From: Larkinella rosea
Lineage (GTDB): Bacteria; Bacteroidota; Bacteroidia; Cytophagales; Spirosomataceae
Direction of reading: 5' to 3'
Assembly: GCF_003858635.1 (NCBI RefSeq)
Contig: NZ_RQJO01000008.1
Span: 496,001 to 560,000, forward strand
Length of the DNA stretch: 64,000 nucleotides
The translations under genes and the position numbers were made by a program. The notes under the pieces were generated by a model. It searched no databases. It worked only from the letters and a program-made list of their open reading frames with translations, and was not told the origin of the DNA. Within the stretch, counting starts at the first letter, position 1. The number at the start of each line of letters is the position of its first letter. Shown here piece after piece: positions 42,624 to 50,296 of the stretch.

Positions 42624-43577
42624 TTACCACGTACGGGTTTTCAGGTAATCCTGAATTTGTTCTTTCGGAACCGGCAGTTCGCTGATGTGCGCGTTGAGCC
42701 ATTGTGAGAAATCCTTTTCGATCTCAGCCGACCAGCGGTTGTCGATCTGGCCGGGCGTATATTTCTGTTCACGCAGGCGCTGGTGCCCGAACATATCCCG
42801 TAAGCGCACGATTTCGGACGTTTTGACCACTTTCTCGGCCAGGTGGGGCGGTACGAACGTCACCGCGCCGTCGCGACCGAGTACGATGTCGCCGGGCATG
42901 ACCATTACCTTGCCGATCCGGGTCGGGCGGTTAATGCCGACCAGGGTCGTATTCAGCTCGCCGTCGGGGTTGTTGAGGTGGTGGGAGGGGTGGTAGCTGC
43001 GGAAGTACGACGTGAAACCGCCAATTTCCTTCAAACCGGCGATGTCGCGAACGGCACCTTCGTAGACAATCCCGTTACCGGTTTTAGCGTAAATGGAGTT
43101 GCCGAGGTTGTCGCCAATGGTGGGGCCGTCTTCGTGCATCCCGAACTGATCGACTACATAAACGTCGCCTTTGACCAGCATATCAATGGGCCAGGCGTTC
43201 TGCGATTTTACCCGCCCGTCTTTCTCGTGGCCTTTTTTGTCGGTCACCCGATGAACGTCGGGACGCCCGGGCATAAACGTGGCTGTCAGGGCGCGGCCCA
43301 CCAGCACGCTATCCGGATTGATCGTCTGCCAGCCCTCGGCATACTGGAACTTGTAATGCTCGCCTTTCATGGTGGCCCAGGCTTCTTCGTGGGTCACCAG
43401 TTTCATGCGTTTTAGAATAGCGTCCGGCACTTTCGGACGTCCGTCGGGGAAGCGTTCGCCTTTCCACTCCGGCGTTAAAAAAATGAGTTCTTCGCGGGAA
43501 ATCTGCTGCCCGATCGAAAGCGTTGCCAGTCCGCACAGAAAGCACGTCATGGCCATGAGAGATAACCGGTTCATCAT
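42624..43577 (-). CDS. RraA-like/aldolase-family protein, exported
   Basis: A 317-residue protein with a signal peptide (MNRLSLMAMTCFLCGLATLS). The RraA-like fold, shared with 4-hydroxy-4-methyl-2-oxoglutarate aldolases, is seen in GDVYVVDQFGMHEDGPTIGD, YEGAVRDIAGLKEIG (the GxxRD element) and MPGDIVLGRDGAVTFVPP. The C-terminal extension NRWSAEIEKDFSQWLN is extra to the core. The aldolase subgroup cleaves keto acids, which fits with the dehydratase next to it. Start MMN at 43577 or MN at 43574. The precise substrate is not known. Confidence 0.85.
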   Translation of the reverse strand: MMNRLSLMAMTCFLCGLATLSIGQQISREELIFLTPEWKGERFPDGRPKVPDAILKRMKLVTHEEAWATMKGEHYKFQYAEGWQTINPDSVLVGRALTATFMPGRPDVHRVTDKKGHEKDGRVKSQNAWPIDMLVKGDVYVVDQFGMHEDGPTIGDNLGNSIYAKTGNGIVYEGAVRDIAGLKEIGGFTSYFRSYHPSHHLNNPDGELNTTLVGINRPTRIGKVMVMPGDIVLGRDGAVTFVPPHLAEKVVKTSEIVRLRDMFGHQRLREQKYTPGQIDNRWSAEIEKDFSQWLNAHISELPVPKEQIQDYLKTRTW

Positions 43578-43878
43578 AGAAGTCAGGAACGAATAAAAGG
43601 TTCAGGATCTGAGGGAAAGAAGGCGAATTACAAAAACTTCTACCCTTTGGGCACCGATTCAATTTCGGATGGTCCGGATTTGGAACAAACCGGGCCAACA
43701 CCGTGTCCACGTTGTCCGCCAGCGAACAAAAATTGTCCGACTCCGTACACTTTCAATTATTTTGAAAAATGCTGCTACTGATTATCAGGAAGTTAATTTA
43801 TTGGCATGGCAATTGGCATATAGTAATCAGAACAGTAACAACAACTGAAATTAACAACAACAACAAATACGAACAATC
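43578..43878. other. divergent intergenic region without recognised features
   Basis: 301 bases between the RraA-like gene (minus) and the small exported gene at 43879 (plus). I see no perfect TAnnTTTG box, no long hairpin and no reliable ORF. The stretch just before 43879 is rich in short AAC repeats (AACAACAACTG, AACAACAACAAC). Confidence 0.6.
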
Positions 43879-44256
43879 ATGAAAGCATTATTTGGTACCC
43901 TGATCATCGCTGCGCTGCTGAGCGCCAACACCGCAACGGCCACTCCGAACACCCCCAAATCCCGTTCGTTTGAGACCAATACCTTTATCACGAATCAGAA
44001 CAAAATCTGGGTGGCCGTTGAAAAATCTTCTTCCATGCCCGTCACGGTTTTCCTCCGTAACAGCGACAACGAAGTGGTTTTCAAACGTTTTATTGGCAAA
44101 AGCGAAAGCAAGTTTGCCGCCAAACTGGACGTGAGCGAATTGCCGGAAGGTCAGTATGAACTGGAATTTACGTCATCAGAGGGAAGTGTTAAAAAAACAG
44201 TTAGCATCGGCAAACCGGTGGTGGTTGAACCGACCCGAATGATTTCAATGAAATAA
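43879..44256 (+). CDS. small exported protein with a beta-sandwich core
   Basis: A 125-residue protein with a signal peptide (MKALFGTLIIAALLSANTATA). The mature part has alternating strands (KIWVAVEKSSSMPVTVFLRN, EVVFKRFIGKSESKFAAKLD, GQYELEFTSSEGSVKKTVSI) that look like a single Ig- or T9SS-CTD-like sandwich: SELPEGQYELEF resembles the LPAGxYxLxV core of sorting-domain-like folds. It lacks the usual YPNP start. I do not know a function. A strong terminator follows. Confidence 0.78.
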   Translation: MKALFGTLIIAALLSANTATATPNTPKSRSFETNTFITNQNKIWVAVEKSSSMPVTVFLRNSDNEVVFKRFIGKSESKFAAKLDVSELPEGQYELEFTSSEGSVKKTVSIGKPVVVEPTRMISMK

Positions 44257-44295
44257 AAGATTCTGTAGGATTAGTTTAGGTTAAGAAAGCGCAGG

Positions 44296-44329
44296 AAAGC
44301 TACTTCCGATTCGGAGGTAGCTTTTTTTT
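44296..44329 (+). terminator. strong rho-independent terminator
   Basis: Stem AAAGCTACTTC with GAGGTAGCTTT (one G-T pair) followed by a run of eight or more T, 40 bases after the exported protein's stop codon. Confidence 0.92.
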
Positions 44330-44354
44330 GGTCTAGGGAAAACCGGAAAACTGT

Positions 44355-44362
44355 TAAGTTTG
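44355..44362 (+). promoter_or_regulatory. -7 promoter box right before the MFS gene
   Basis: Perfect TAAGTTTG ending only three bases before the ATG at 44366. A TTTG lies 24 bases upstream, longer than the usual 19-21. If used, the transcript would start at or next to the ATG (leaderless). Confidence 0.4.
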
Positions 44363-44365
44363 CAA

Positions 44366-45547
44366 ATGGAACAGCCGCGCACCATCTATACGCCCGCTTT
44401 TTTTCTTCTTTGCCTGAGCGCGTTTCTCTTTTACGCCAGCTTCAACATGCTGATTCCCGAATTGCCCGGCTATCTGACCAGCCTTGGCGGAGCGGAATAC
44501 AAAGGATATATTATTAGCTTATTTACATTAACGGCCGGTTTATCAAGACCATTCAGCGGTCGGTTGACCGATACCGTCGGACGCGTGCCGGTCATGGCTT
44601 TTGGCTCACTGGTGTGTTTTGTATGCGGTTTTTTATATCCCCTGGTTCCACTGGCGGCCGCTCATGGCGTAGCGGCTTTGCTGTTATTGCGGTTGGTACA
44701 CGGTTTTTCGACCGGTTTTAAACCAACCGGAACCTCGGCTTACGTCGCCGATATCGTTCCCGACGAACGACGGGGCGAAGCGATGGGCGTTCTGGGACTA
44801 AGCGGCAGCGTTGGCATGGCGTTCGGACCAGCCATCGGGAGTTGGTTAACGTCGGCCTTCGGTCTGAACCCTTTGTTTTATACGTCCTCGGCCCTGGCGC
44901 TATTATCGATTATTATACTGTTGAATATGAAAGAAACGCTCGCTAAACGAGTACCGTTTCGCTGGAAGTTATTACGGATTTCGCGCCGGGATGTGTTCGA
45001 ACCGGCGGTTTTGGCGCCGTCGCTGGTAACGTTTCTCAATTCGTTTAGTTTTGGAGCGGTTATTACGCTGGCTCCCGATTTTAGCGAAGCCCTGAATATG
45101 GGCAACAAAGGCTTATTTTTCACGGTTTTCACCGTATCCTCCCTGGCGATCCGGTTTTTGGCGGGCAAAGTTTCCGACCAATACGGCCGCCGACCCGTGT
45201 TACGGGTTGCGTCACTCATCATTACGGCCTCGATGATCTTGCTGGCTTTCAGCACCTCGACGCTGTCGTTTCTGCTCGGCGGGGTATTATTTGGCATTTC
45301 CACGGGAATGTACTCACCTACAGCTCAGGCCTGGACGGTCGATCTGAGCCATTCCGGAAATCGCGGGCGTGCTTTAGCAACGATGTATATTGCTATGGAA
45401 GCCGGTATTGGTCTGAGCGCTTACCTGTCGGCCACTTTATATGACAATAAAACCGAGCGGTTTCCACTGGCTTTTTTGGTAACGGCGGCATTTTCGGCCA
45501 TTTCTTTTCTTTTTCTTCTGAAGGATTGGCGAAAGGATAACGGATAA
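44366..45547 (+). CDS. MFS transporter
   Basis: A 393-residue inner membrane transporter with about twelve helices. It contains the MFS loop 2-3 motif GRLTDTVGRVPVM and the matching loop KVSDQYGRRPVLR in the second half, plus GLSGSVGMAFGPAIGSWL (antiporter-like motif C), so it is probably a proton-driven exporter. It begins MEQPRTIYTPAFFLL. Substrate unknown. It has no obvious operon partner. Confidence 0.92.
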   Translation: MEQPRTIYTPAFFLLCLSAFLFYASFNMLIPELPGYLTSLGGAEYKGYIISLFTLTAGLSRPFSGRLTDTVGRVPVMAFGSLVCFVCGFLYPLVPLAAAHGVAALLLLRLVHGFSTGFKPTGTSAYVADIVPDERRGEAMGVLGLSGSVGMAFGPAIGSWLTSAFGLNPLFYTSSALALLSIIILLNMKETLAKRVPFRWKLLRISRRDVFEPAVLAPSLVTFLNSFSFGAVITLAPDFSEALNMGNKGLFFTVFTVSSLAIRFLAGKVSDQYGRRPVLRVASLIITASMILLAFSTSTLSFLLGGVLFGISTGMYSPTAQAWTVDLSHSGNRGRALATMYIAMEAGIGLSAYLSATLYDNKTERFPLAFLVTAAFSAISFLFLLKDWRKDNG

Positions 45548-45615
45548 TTTTCCATTAAAAAGAATCAACGGGTTGTCCTTTAAGTCGCCGGCGTAAACCG
45601 GTCGACTCAAAATTA

Positions 45616-45840
45616 GTGGCAATTGACAATCTTATAGAAAATCGGGTCAGTGTATTAACGGGTTTTTTAGTTGGGGTTTTGTTCCTGATTTATATTACTT
45701 GGAATAGTGCTAATGCATATAAATTCAGAAAGTGCATCCTTCGTACCAACGCAGATGAAATAACTGAGGTAAAACTTTGTCAAAAGCTGTACAAAATAGC
45801 TGTAAATCGAAAACGAATATTATTTTGTATAATGGTATGA
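45616..45840 (+). CDS. possible small membrane protein, 74 aa
   Basis: A short frame opened by GTG, with one hydrophobic helix (VSVLTGFLVGVLFLIYI) and a cysteine-containing basic tail (KFRKCILR, KLCQKLYK). AT-rich, with codon use unlike the neighbours. I do not recognise it. It may be a chance frame in the AT-rich spacer between the MFS gene and the exbB operon; the helix is the only argument for a real gene. The remaining 260 bases up to 46100 hold the putative exbB promoter and nothing else I can name. Confidence 0.3.
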   Translation: MAIDNLIENRVSVLTGFLVGVLFLIYITWNSANAYKFRKCILRTNADEITEVKLCQKLYKIAVNRKRILFCIMV

Positions 45841-45977
45841 AAAAGAAATAGTTAGAAAAAAAATATAATTTTTTTTCTCTGCCGATAAACTTGGAAAAAT
45901 ATAAAAAACGTAAAATATTTTCTCGAATTAACAAAAAAATGACATACCCATTGGTATAAATTCAGATAGAAAATTGA

Positions 45978-45985
45978 TACTTTTG
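45978..45985 (+). promoter_or_regulatory. -7 promoter box of the exbB-tonB operon
   Basis: Perfect TACTTTTG about 115 bases upstream of exbB. A TTG lies at 45951-45953, 24 bases away, which is longer than ideal. The leader would be long (about 110 nt) and AT-rich. Confidence 0.5.
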
Positions 45986-46100
45986 TTGTAGGCTTCGCGA
46001 AAAGTCTTCCGAAATTTTATTCTACTAAAACGTTTCAATTTGAAATTTTCGTTTTCTTTACACAAAAAACCAGTTTCAATTTAACCCTACAGTTAGTCTA

Positions 46101-46934
46101 ATGAAAACACAATCTCCAACTCCAGCACCAGCTAAAGCAGCAGCTCCCAAGAAAAAGTCGAGCGGTCTGAACCCGGTGTTTGTCATTCCCATTTTGTTTG
46201 CCATCGCAGTTTGCACGTACATGTTCGTGTTTGGTGATGCCAGTCACTTTCAAGGTGGAAATAACGAAAACTTACCGGTCGACGGCGATTATTTTGGGAT
46301 CATTTACAAAGGGGGCCCAATCGTACCTCTGCTGTTTACCTGTTTCTTAATTGTGCTGGTTTTCTCAATTGAGCGTTTTATTACGATCGGCCGTGCCAAT
46401 GGTTCCGGTTCAATCGACGAGTTTGTTCGCAAAGTGAAAGGTCAGCTCGATCGCAATGAAGTAGATGCCGCTATCAAAGAATGCGACCGTCAAAAAGGTT
46501 CAGTTGGTAACGTGGTGAAAACCGCGCTGTTGAAATACCAGCAACTGAGAACCGACGCCGAACTGACGAAAGAGCAAAAACTGGTTGCGTTGCAGAAAGA
46601 AGTGGAAGAAGCAACGACGCTCGAATTACCCATGTTGGAGAAAAACCTGACGATCATTGCTACGCTGGCTTCGGTATCTACGCTGGTTGCCCTGTTGGGT
46701 ACGGTATTGGGTATGATCCGCGCCTTTAGCGAATTGGGATCGACGGGTCAACCGGATACGGCGGCCTTGTCAACGGGTATTTCAGAAGCCCTTGTCAACA
46801 CGGCGTTGGGTATCGGTACGGCCGCTATCGCAACGATCATGTACAGCTATTTCACGAGCCGCATTGATGAGCTGACTTACAACATCGACGAAATCGGGTT
46901 GAGCATTCAGCAAAACTTTGCTGCACACAATTAA
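46101..46934 (+). CDS. exbB: ExbB/TolQ/MotA-family proton channel protein
   Basis: A 277-residue inner membrane protein forming the pentameric channel of the TonB energiser. After a Pro/Ala/Lys-rich N-terminus come hydrophobic helices at about 24-45, 70-90, 185-208 and 230-252. Family strings are LPMLEKNLTIIATLASVSTLVALLGTVLGM and SEALVNTALGIGTAAIATIM in order, each visible in the C-terminal half. The extra N-terminal helix is usual in Bacteroidota. It heads an operon with two exbD genes and tonB. Confidence 0.95.
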   Translation: MKTQSPTPAPAKAAAPKKKSSGLNPVFVIPILFAIAVCTYMFVFGDASHFQGGNNENLPVDGDYFGIIYKGGPIVPLLFTCFLIVLVFSIERFITIGRANGSGSIDEFVRKVKGQLDRNEVDAAIKECDRQKGSVGNVVKTALLKYQQLRTDAELTKEQKLVALQKEVEEATTLELPMLEKNLTIIATLASVSTLVALLGTVLGMIRAFSELGSTGQPDTAALSTGISEALVNTALGIGTAAIATIMYSYFTSRIDELTYNIDEIGLSIQQNFAAHN

Positions 46935-46976
46935 TAAGTGGTTAGTAACGTTTTTACATCACAAAAAGATTAAACT

Positions 46977-47603
46977 ATGCCTATCGTTAAGCCCAAACGG
47001 TCGCGACCTCACATGGACATGACGGCGATGTGTGATGTAGCATTCCTTCTACTGACCTTCTTTATTTTGACGGCTCAGATCAGAGTACAGGAGGCTGCTG
47101 AAATCAATCCGCCGACCTCGATCTCCGGTATAAAAGTTCCTGATACCGATATCATGACCATTAGTTTGGATAAATCCGGACAGGTGTTCTTCGGTATCGA
47201 TGGTCAACCAAACCGGGTTGCCATGCTCGAAAACATTGGTGAAGTATACGGTATTTCTTTCTCCGATCGTGAAAAGAAAGCCTTCTCGCTGCTACCAAAC
47301 TTCGGGATACCGATTAACCAGTTGAAATCGTATCTATCGTTGAAACCCGACCAGCAGGGTCAGGTCAAACAACCGGGTATTCCCGTGGATTCGACGGCCA
47401 ACTTGCAAACCAACCAGTTGTCGCAGTGGGTTTTCAATGCCCGTAAAGCGAACAACAAACTACGTATTGCCGTCAAAGGCGATAACCTGGCGAAATTCCC
47501 GAACTTCAAGAACGTGTTAAGTTCATTGCAATCGCAGAACATCAACAAGTTCAACCTGATTACGGGTACGGAAGCTCCTCCCGCCGGCTGGACAAACGAT
47601 TAA
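46977..47603 (+). CDS. exbD: ExbD-type biopolymer transport protein, first copy
   Basis: A 208-residue single-pass protein. The N-terminal RPHMDMTAMCDVAFLLLTFF holds the transmembrane helix with the proton-carrying Asp (MCDVAF). The periplasmic domain is longer than in E. coli ExbD (141 residues), with an insertion around 60-130 before the common C-terminal fold (NNKLRIAVKGDNLAKFPNF). It partners ExbB. Two different ExbD copies next to each other are the rule in this group and may form a heterodimer. Confidence 0.93.
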   Translation: MPIVKPKRSRPHMDMTAMCDVAFLLLTFFILTAQIRVQEAAEINPPTSISGIKVPDTDIMTISLDKSGQVFFGIDGQPNRVAMLENIGEVYGISFSDREKKAFSLLPNFGIPINQLKSYLSLKPDQQGQVKQPGIPVDSTANLQTNQLSQWVFNARKANNKLRIAVKGDNLAKFPNFKNVLSSLQSQNINKFNLITGTEAPPAGWTND

Positions 47604-47655
47604 TTAAGGTTAAACCACAAACTCACGCGATTCATCGCCTTAACATTGTAAAAAG

Positions 47656-48183
47656 ATGGCAGATATCGACACCGGTGGGGGTGGGGGTAAGCATAAAGGT
47701 GGGAAAGTCCGAAGTAAAAAAGGATCTACACGGGTCGATATGACCCCGATGGTGGACCTGGGCTTTCTTCTCATTACGTTTTTCATTCTTGCTTCCACCT
47801 TAAGTAAACCGTCTTCGATGACACTGAACGTGCCGGACAAGACCGAAAAAGTAGAAACGGAGCCTATCAAGGCCTCTAAGGTAATGACGATTTTCCTGGG
47901 GAAAGAAAACCAGATTTATTACATTTTCGGAAAAGCCGCCAACGAAGATCCGGAGTTAAAAACGGTTCAGTTTGGCCCCGAAATCCGGAATGCAATTCAG
48001 GAAAATAAGCGCAAAATCGGAGAGAAAGATTTTGTTGTGGTTATCAAACCGACTAAAGAATCTACCTACAAAAATCTGGTAGATATGCTGGACGAGATGG
48101 CTATTACAAAGACAAAACGCTACGCATTAGTGGATCAGATGACTCCGGATGAGAACAAGCTGATTGATCCTAAAATGAAGTAA
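47656..48183 (+). CDS. exbD: ExbD-type biopolymer transport protein, second copy
   Basis: A 175-residue ExbD. A glycine/lysine-rich N-terminus (GGGGGKHKGGKVRSKKGSTR) precedes the helix VDMTPMVDLGFLLITFFIL with Asp in MVDLGF. The periplasmic part ends in DQMTPDENKLIDPKM. It diverges in length and sequence from the first copy, so it is not a recent duplicate. It lies 52 bases after the first exbD and 36 before tonB. Confidence 0.93.
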   Translation: MADIDTGGGGGKHKGGKVRSKKGSTRVDMTPMVDLGFLLITFFILASTLSKPSSMTLNVPDKTEKVETEPIKASKVMTIFLGKENQIYYIFGKAANEDPELKTVQFGPEIRNAIQENKRKIGEKDFVVVIKPTKESTYKNLVDMLDEMAITKTKRYALVDQMTPDENKLIDPKMK

Positions 48184-48219
48184 TGAACGGCTACAAGCCA
48201 ATTCAATGAATTAATCGCC

Positions 48220-49047
48220 ATGGCAGAAGTAACGACTAATACCGGGACACTTGATGATATAGTGTTCGCAAATCGTAACAAGGCGTATGGTGCGTATGCA
48301 TTACGGAAAGACTATTCCAGAACGGTTTATCGTGCCCTGATTATTGGGTCGGTGCTGTTTCTTCTGGCAATGGCTACTCCCTCGATCATTTCTGTGTTGG
48401 CTCCGAAAGAAGACGAACAGGCGATGGTTGAAGTGGACCTGATGAAGTTACCACCTCCGCCGATTGACCCCAATGAACCGCCACCGCCACCACCACCACC
48501 GGTTGAGTTGCCAAAGGTGAACACGGTGAAATTCCTTCCACCGGAAGTAAAACCGGATGAGGAAGTTCCCGAAGAAACCCCACCGCCAACCGTTGAAGAA
48601 TTGAAGGAAGCGGTTGCGGCTGAAAAAACACAGGAAGGTGACCCGAACGCCGAAGAGGTGATTGTGGCTCCCGAAGAAACCGCCGGTCCAACCAAAGTGG
48701 AAGCTGCCGTTGAAGCCGCTCCGAAAGAAGACCAGATTTTTACCGTTGTTGAACAAAATCCGGAATTTCCGGGTGGCATGGCAGCTCTTGGCCAGTTTTT
48801 GGGCAAGAACATCCGGTACCCACCCGCAGCCTCCCGGGCGAACGTTTCGGGCCGTGTGTATGTGAGCTTCGTGGTAAACACCGACGGAAGTATTCAGGAT
48901 GCAACGGTTTTGAAAGGTCTGGGTTTTGGTACGGACGAAGAAGCCCTGCGCGTTGTACGGTCGATGCCAAAATGGCGGCCGGGCAAGCAGTCGGGTCGTC
49001 CGGTACGGGTTAAATACAACTTGCCGATCAACTTCCAGTTGGAGTAA
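48220..49047 (+). CDS. tonB: TonB energy transducer
   Basis: A 275-residue protein. A cytosolic N-terminus (DDIVFANRNKAYGAYALRKD, the segment typical of Bacteroidota TonB) leads into a transmembrane helix about 38-60. A proline-rich spacer (PPPPIDPNEPPPPPPPP, then Glu/Pro-rich to about 185) crosses the periplasm. The C-terminal TonB domain 186-275 has VEQNPEFPGGMAALGQFL, GRVYVSFVV and MPKWRPGKQSGRPVRVKYN. It connects the ExbBD motor to outer-membrane receptors such as that at 36974. Confidence 0.96.
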   Translation: MAEVTTNTGTLDDIVFANRNKAYGAYALRKDYSRTVYRALIIGSVLFLLAMATPSIISVLAPKEDEQAMVEVDLMKLPPPPIDPNEPPPPPPPPVELPKVNTVKFLPPEVKPDEEVPEETPPPTVEELKEAVAAEKTQEGDPNAEEVIVAPEETAGPTKVEAAVEAAPKEDQIFTVVEQNPEFPGGMAALGQFLGKNIRYPPAASRANVSGRVYVSFVVNTDGSIQDATVLKGLGFGTDEEALRVVRSMPKWRPGKQSGRPVRVKYNLPINFQLE

Positions 49048-49055
49048 GATTGCGA

Positions 49056-49262
49056 ATGAACGAAAAACCGTCTGCGGATCTTTTCAGCGTGTCCATTAGC
49101 GTGCTGATGGGGTTATTATACCTGGGAGGGGGCATCTACCTGATTGCCTCCTCCCAGTCTTTTGGACTCTTACCTACCGGAACCTTCCGATATTTATTAG
49201 CGGGCTTGCTAATCATTTATGGATTATTCAGGGCGTATCGGGGGGTAGAACGTTTGCTTTAG
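49056..49262 (+). CDS. small two-helix membrane protein in the tonB operon
   Basis: A 68-residue protein with two hydrophobic helices (about 10-30 and 43-60, the second reading YLLAGLLIIYGLFRAYRG). The ATG at 49056 is eight bases after the tonB stop; its own stop is two bases before the next gene, so it is embedded in the operon. I do not recognise a named family. The position suggests a small accessory subunit of the ExbBD-TonB-SBP complex. Confidence 0.75.
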   Translation: MNEKPSADLFSVSISVLMGLLYLGGGIYLIASSQSFGLLPTGTFRYLLAGLLIIYGLFRAYRGVERLL

Positions 49263-49264
49263 TT

Positions 49265-50206
49265 ATGAATAAGCTGATAGCGATTGGAATAGGAATTGGG
49301 TTGATGAGTCTCGCGGCCTGTTCATCAAGTCCTCCGGCGGATAATCCAACCCATGGACAGATTGCCATTACAGCCGACGAGTCGCTGGAACCCATGGTAG
49401 AATCTATCTACAAAGCGTACGAAGGGGTTTATCCGGATACCAAGTTTCATGCGACATTTAAACCCGAGCAGGAAGCCATCGCAACCATGTTACGGGATAG
49501 CGCCCGACTCGTCTTTTCGACGCGGGAATTAAGTGACAGCGAGAAGTCGATCTTTGCGAAAAATAAGATCAAGTACAAGTCGGAGTTTATCGCCACAGAT
49601 GGAATTGCGTTAATCGTTGGCCGGGAGAACTCGGACAGCCTGATTACAATGGCAGAACTGGGCGATATTTTTCAGGGAAAAATTACCCGGTGGGAACAAC
49701 TGAAATCCGGTAACCAGTCTGGTCCCATTGTGCTGGTGTTCGACAACAATAATTCCAGCAATCTGAATTTTGCACTAAAGCAATTCAAGGTCAATGATTT
49801 AAGTCGGATAAAAATTTTTACGGTAAATTCAAACAAACAGGTTATTGAATATGTTCGTAAGAATCCGACGGCACTGGGTTTTATCGGAGTCAACTGGATT
49901 AGCGATGGCGATTCGCCCTTAGCTGCCGAGTTGTCGAAAAATTTACGGGTAATGGGGGTCGCCGAAAAACCGAATCCAACCTCCATTGACGATTTTTTCC
50001 AACCATTTCAGAAGAATTTAGGTTTAAAATTATATCCCCTGCGCCGAAATGTTTACGTCATCAGCCGCGAAGCCCACTCGGGTTTGGGTAGCGGACTGAT
50101 TAATTACATTATTCGGGACGTTGGTGGCCTTTTAATTGAAAAAGGCGGTTTATGGCCCACAAAGCCGTATATTCGGGAGGTCTTTTTGGAAAAGAAGTTG
50201 AAATAA
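49265..50206 (+). CDS. PstS-like substrate-binding lipoprotein
   Basis: A 313-residue periplasmic-binding protein of the phosphate-binding (PstS/SBP) fold. The lipoprotein signal ends LMSLAAC with Cys19. Fold elements: ITADESLEPMVESIYKAYEG, then DSARLVFSTRELSDSE, YKSEFIATDGIALIVG, GDIFQGKITRWEQL and TALGFIGVNWI. No pstCAB transport genes are near, and it sits inside the tonB operon between a small membrane protein and a TPR protein, which is a conserved arrangement in Bacteroidota as far as I know. It probably senses or scaffolds rather than imports phosphate. Confidence 0.88.
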   Translation: MNKLIAIGIGIGLMSLAACSSSPPADNPTHGQIAITADESLEPMVESIYKAYEGVYPDTKFHATFKPEQEAIATMLRDSARLVFSTRELSDSEKSIFAKNKIKYKSEFIATDGIALIVGRENSDSLITMAELGDIFQGKITRWEQLKSGNQSGPIVLVFDNNNSSNLNFALKQFKVNDLSRIKIFTVNSNKQVIEYVRKNPTALGFIGVNWISDGDSPLAAELSKNLRVMGVAEKPNPTSIDDFFQPFQKNLGLKLYPLRRNVYVISREAHSGLGSGLINYIIRDVGGLLIEKGGLWPTKPYIREVFLEKKLK

Positions 50207-50229
50207 TTTCTGATTCCAACGCAATTTTA

Positions 50230-50237
50230 TAATTTTG
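50230..50237 (+). promoter_or_regulatory. -7 promoter box before the TPR gene
   Basis: Perfect TAATTTTG, 60 bases before the TPR start codon and 24 bases after the PstS-like stop. It suggests an internal promoter in addition to operon transcription. No -33 element at the right distance. Confidence 0.45.
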
Positions 50238-50296
50238 CATTTTGTTTTTTACTTTAATAAATTAATTTTTCACCCATTTCTCAACCTGAAATTGGC

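Noticed and set aside
49265-50206. Phosphate ABC transport system
   Set aside because: Only a PstS-like binding protein is present; no pstC, pstA, pstB or phoU genes lie nearby.
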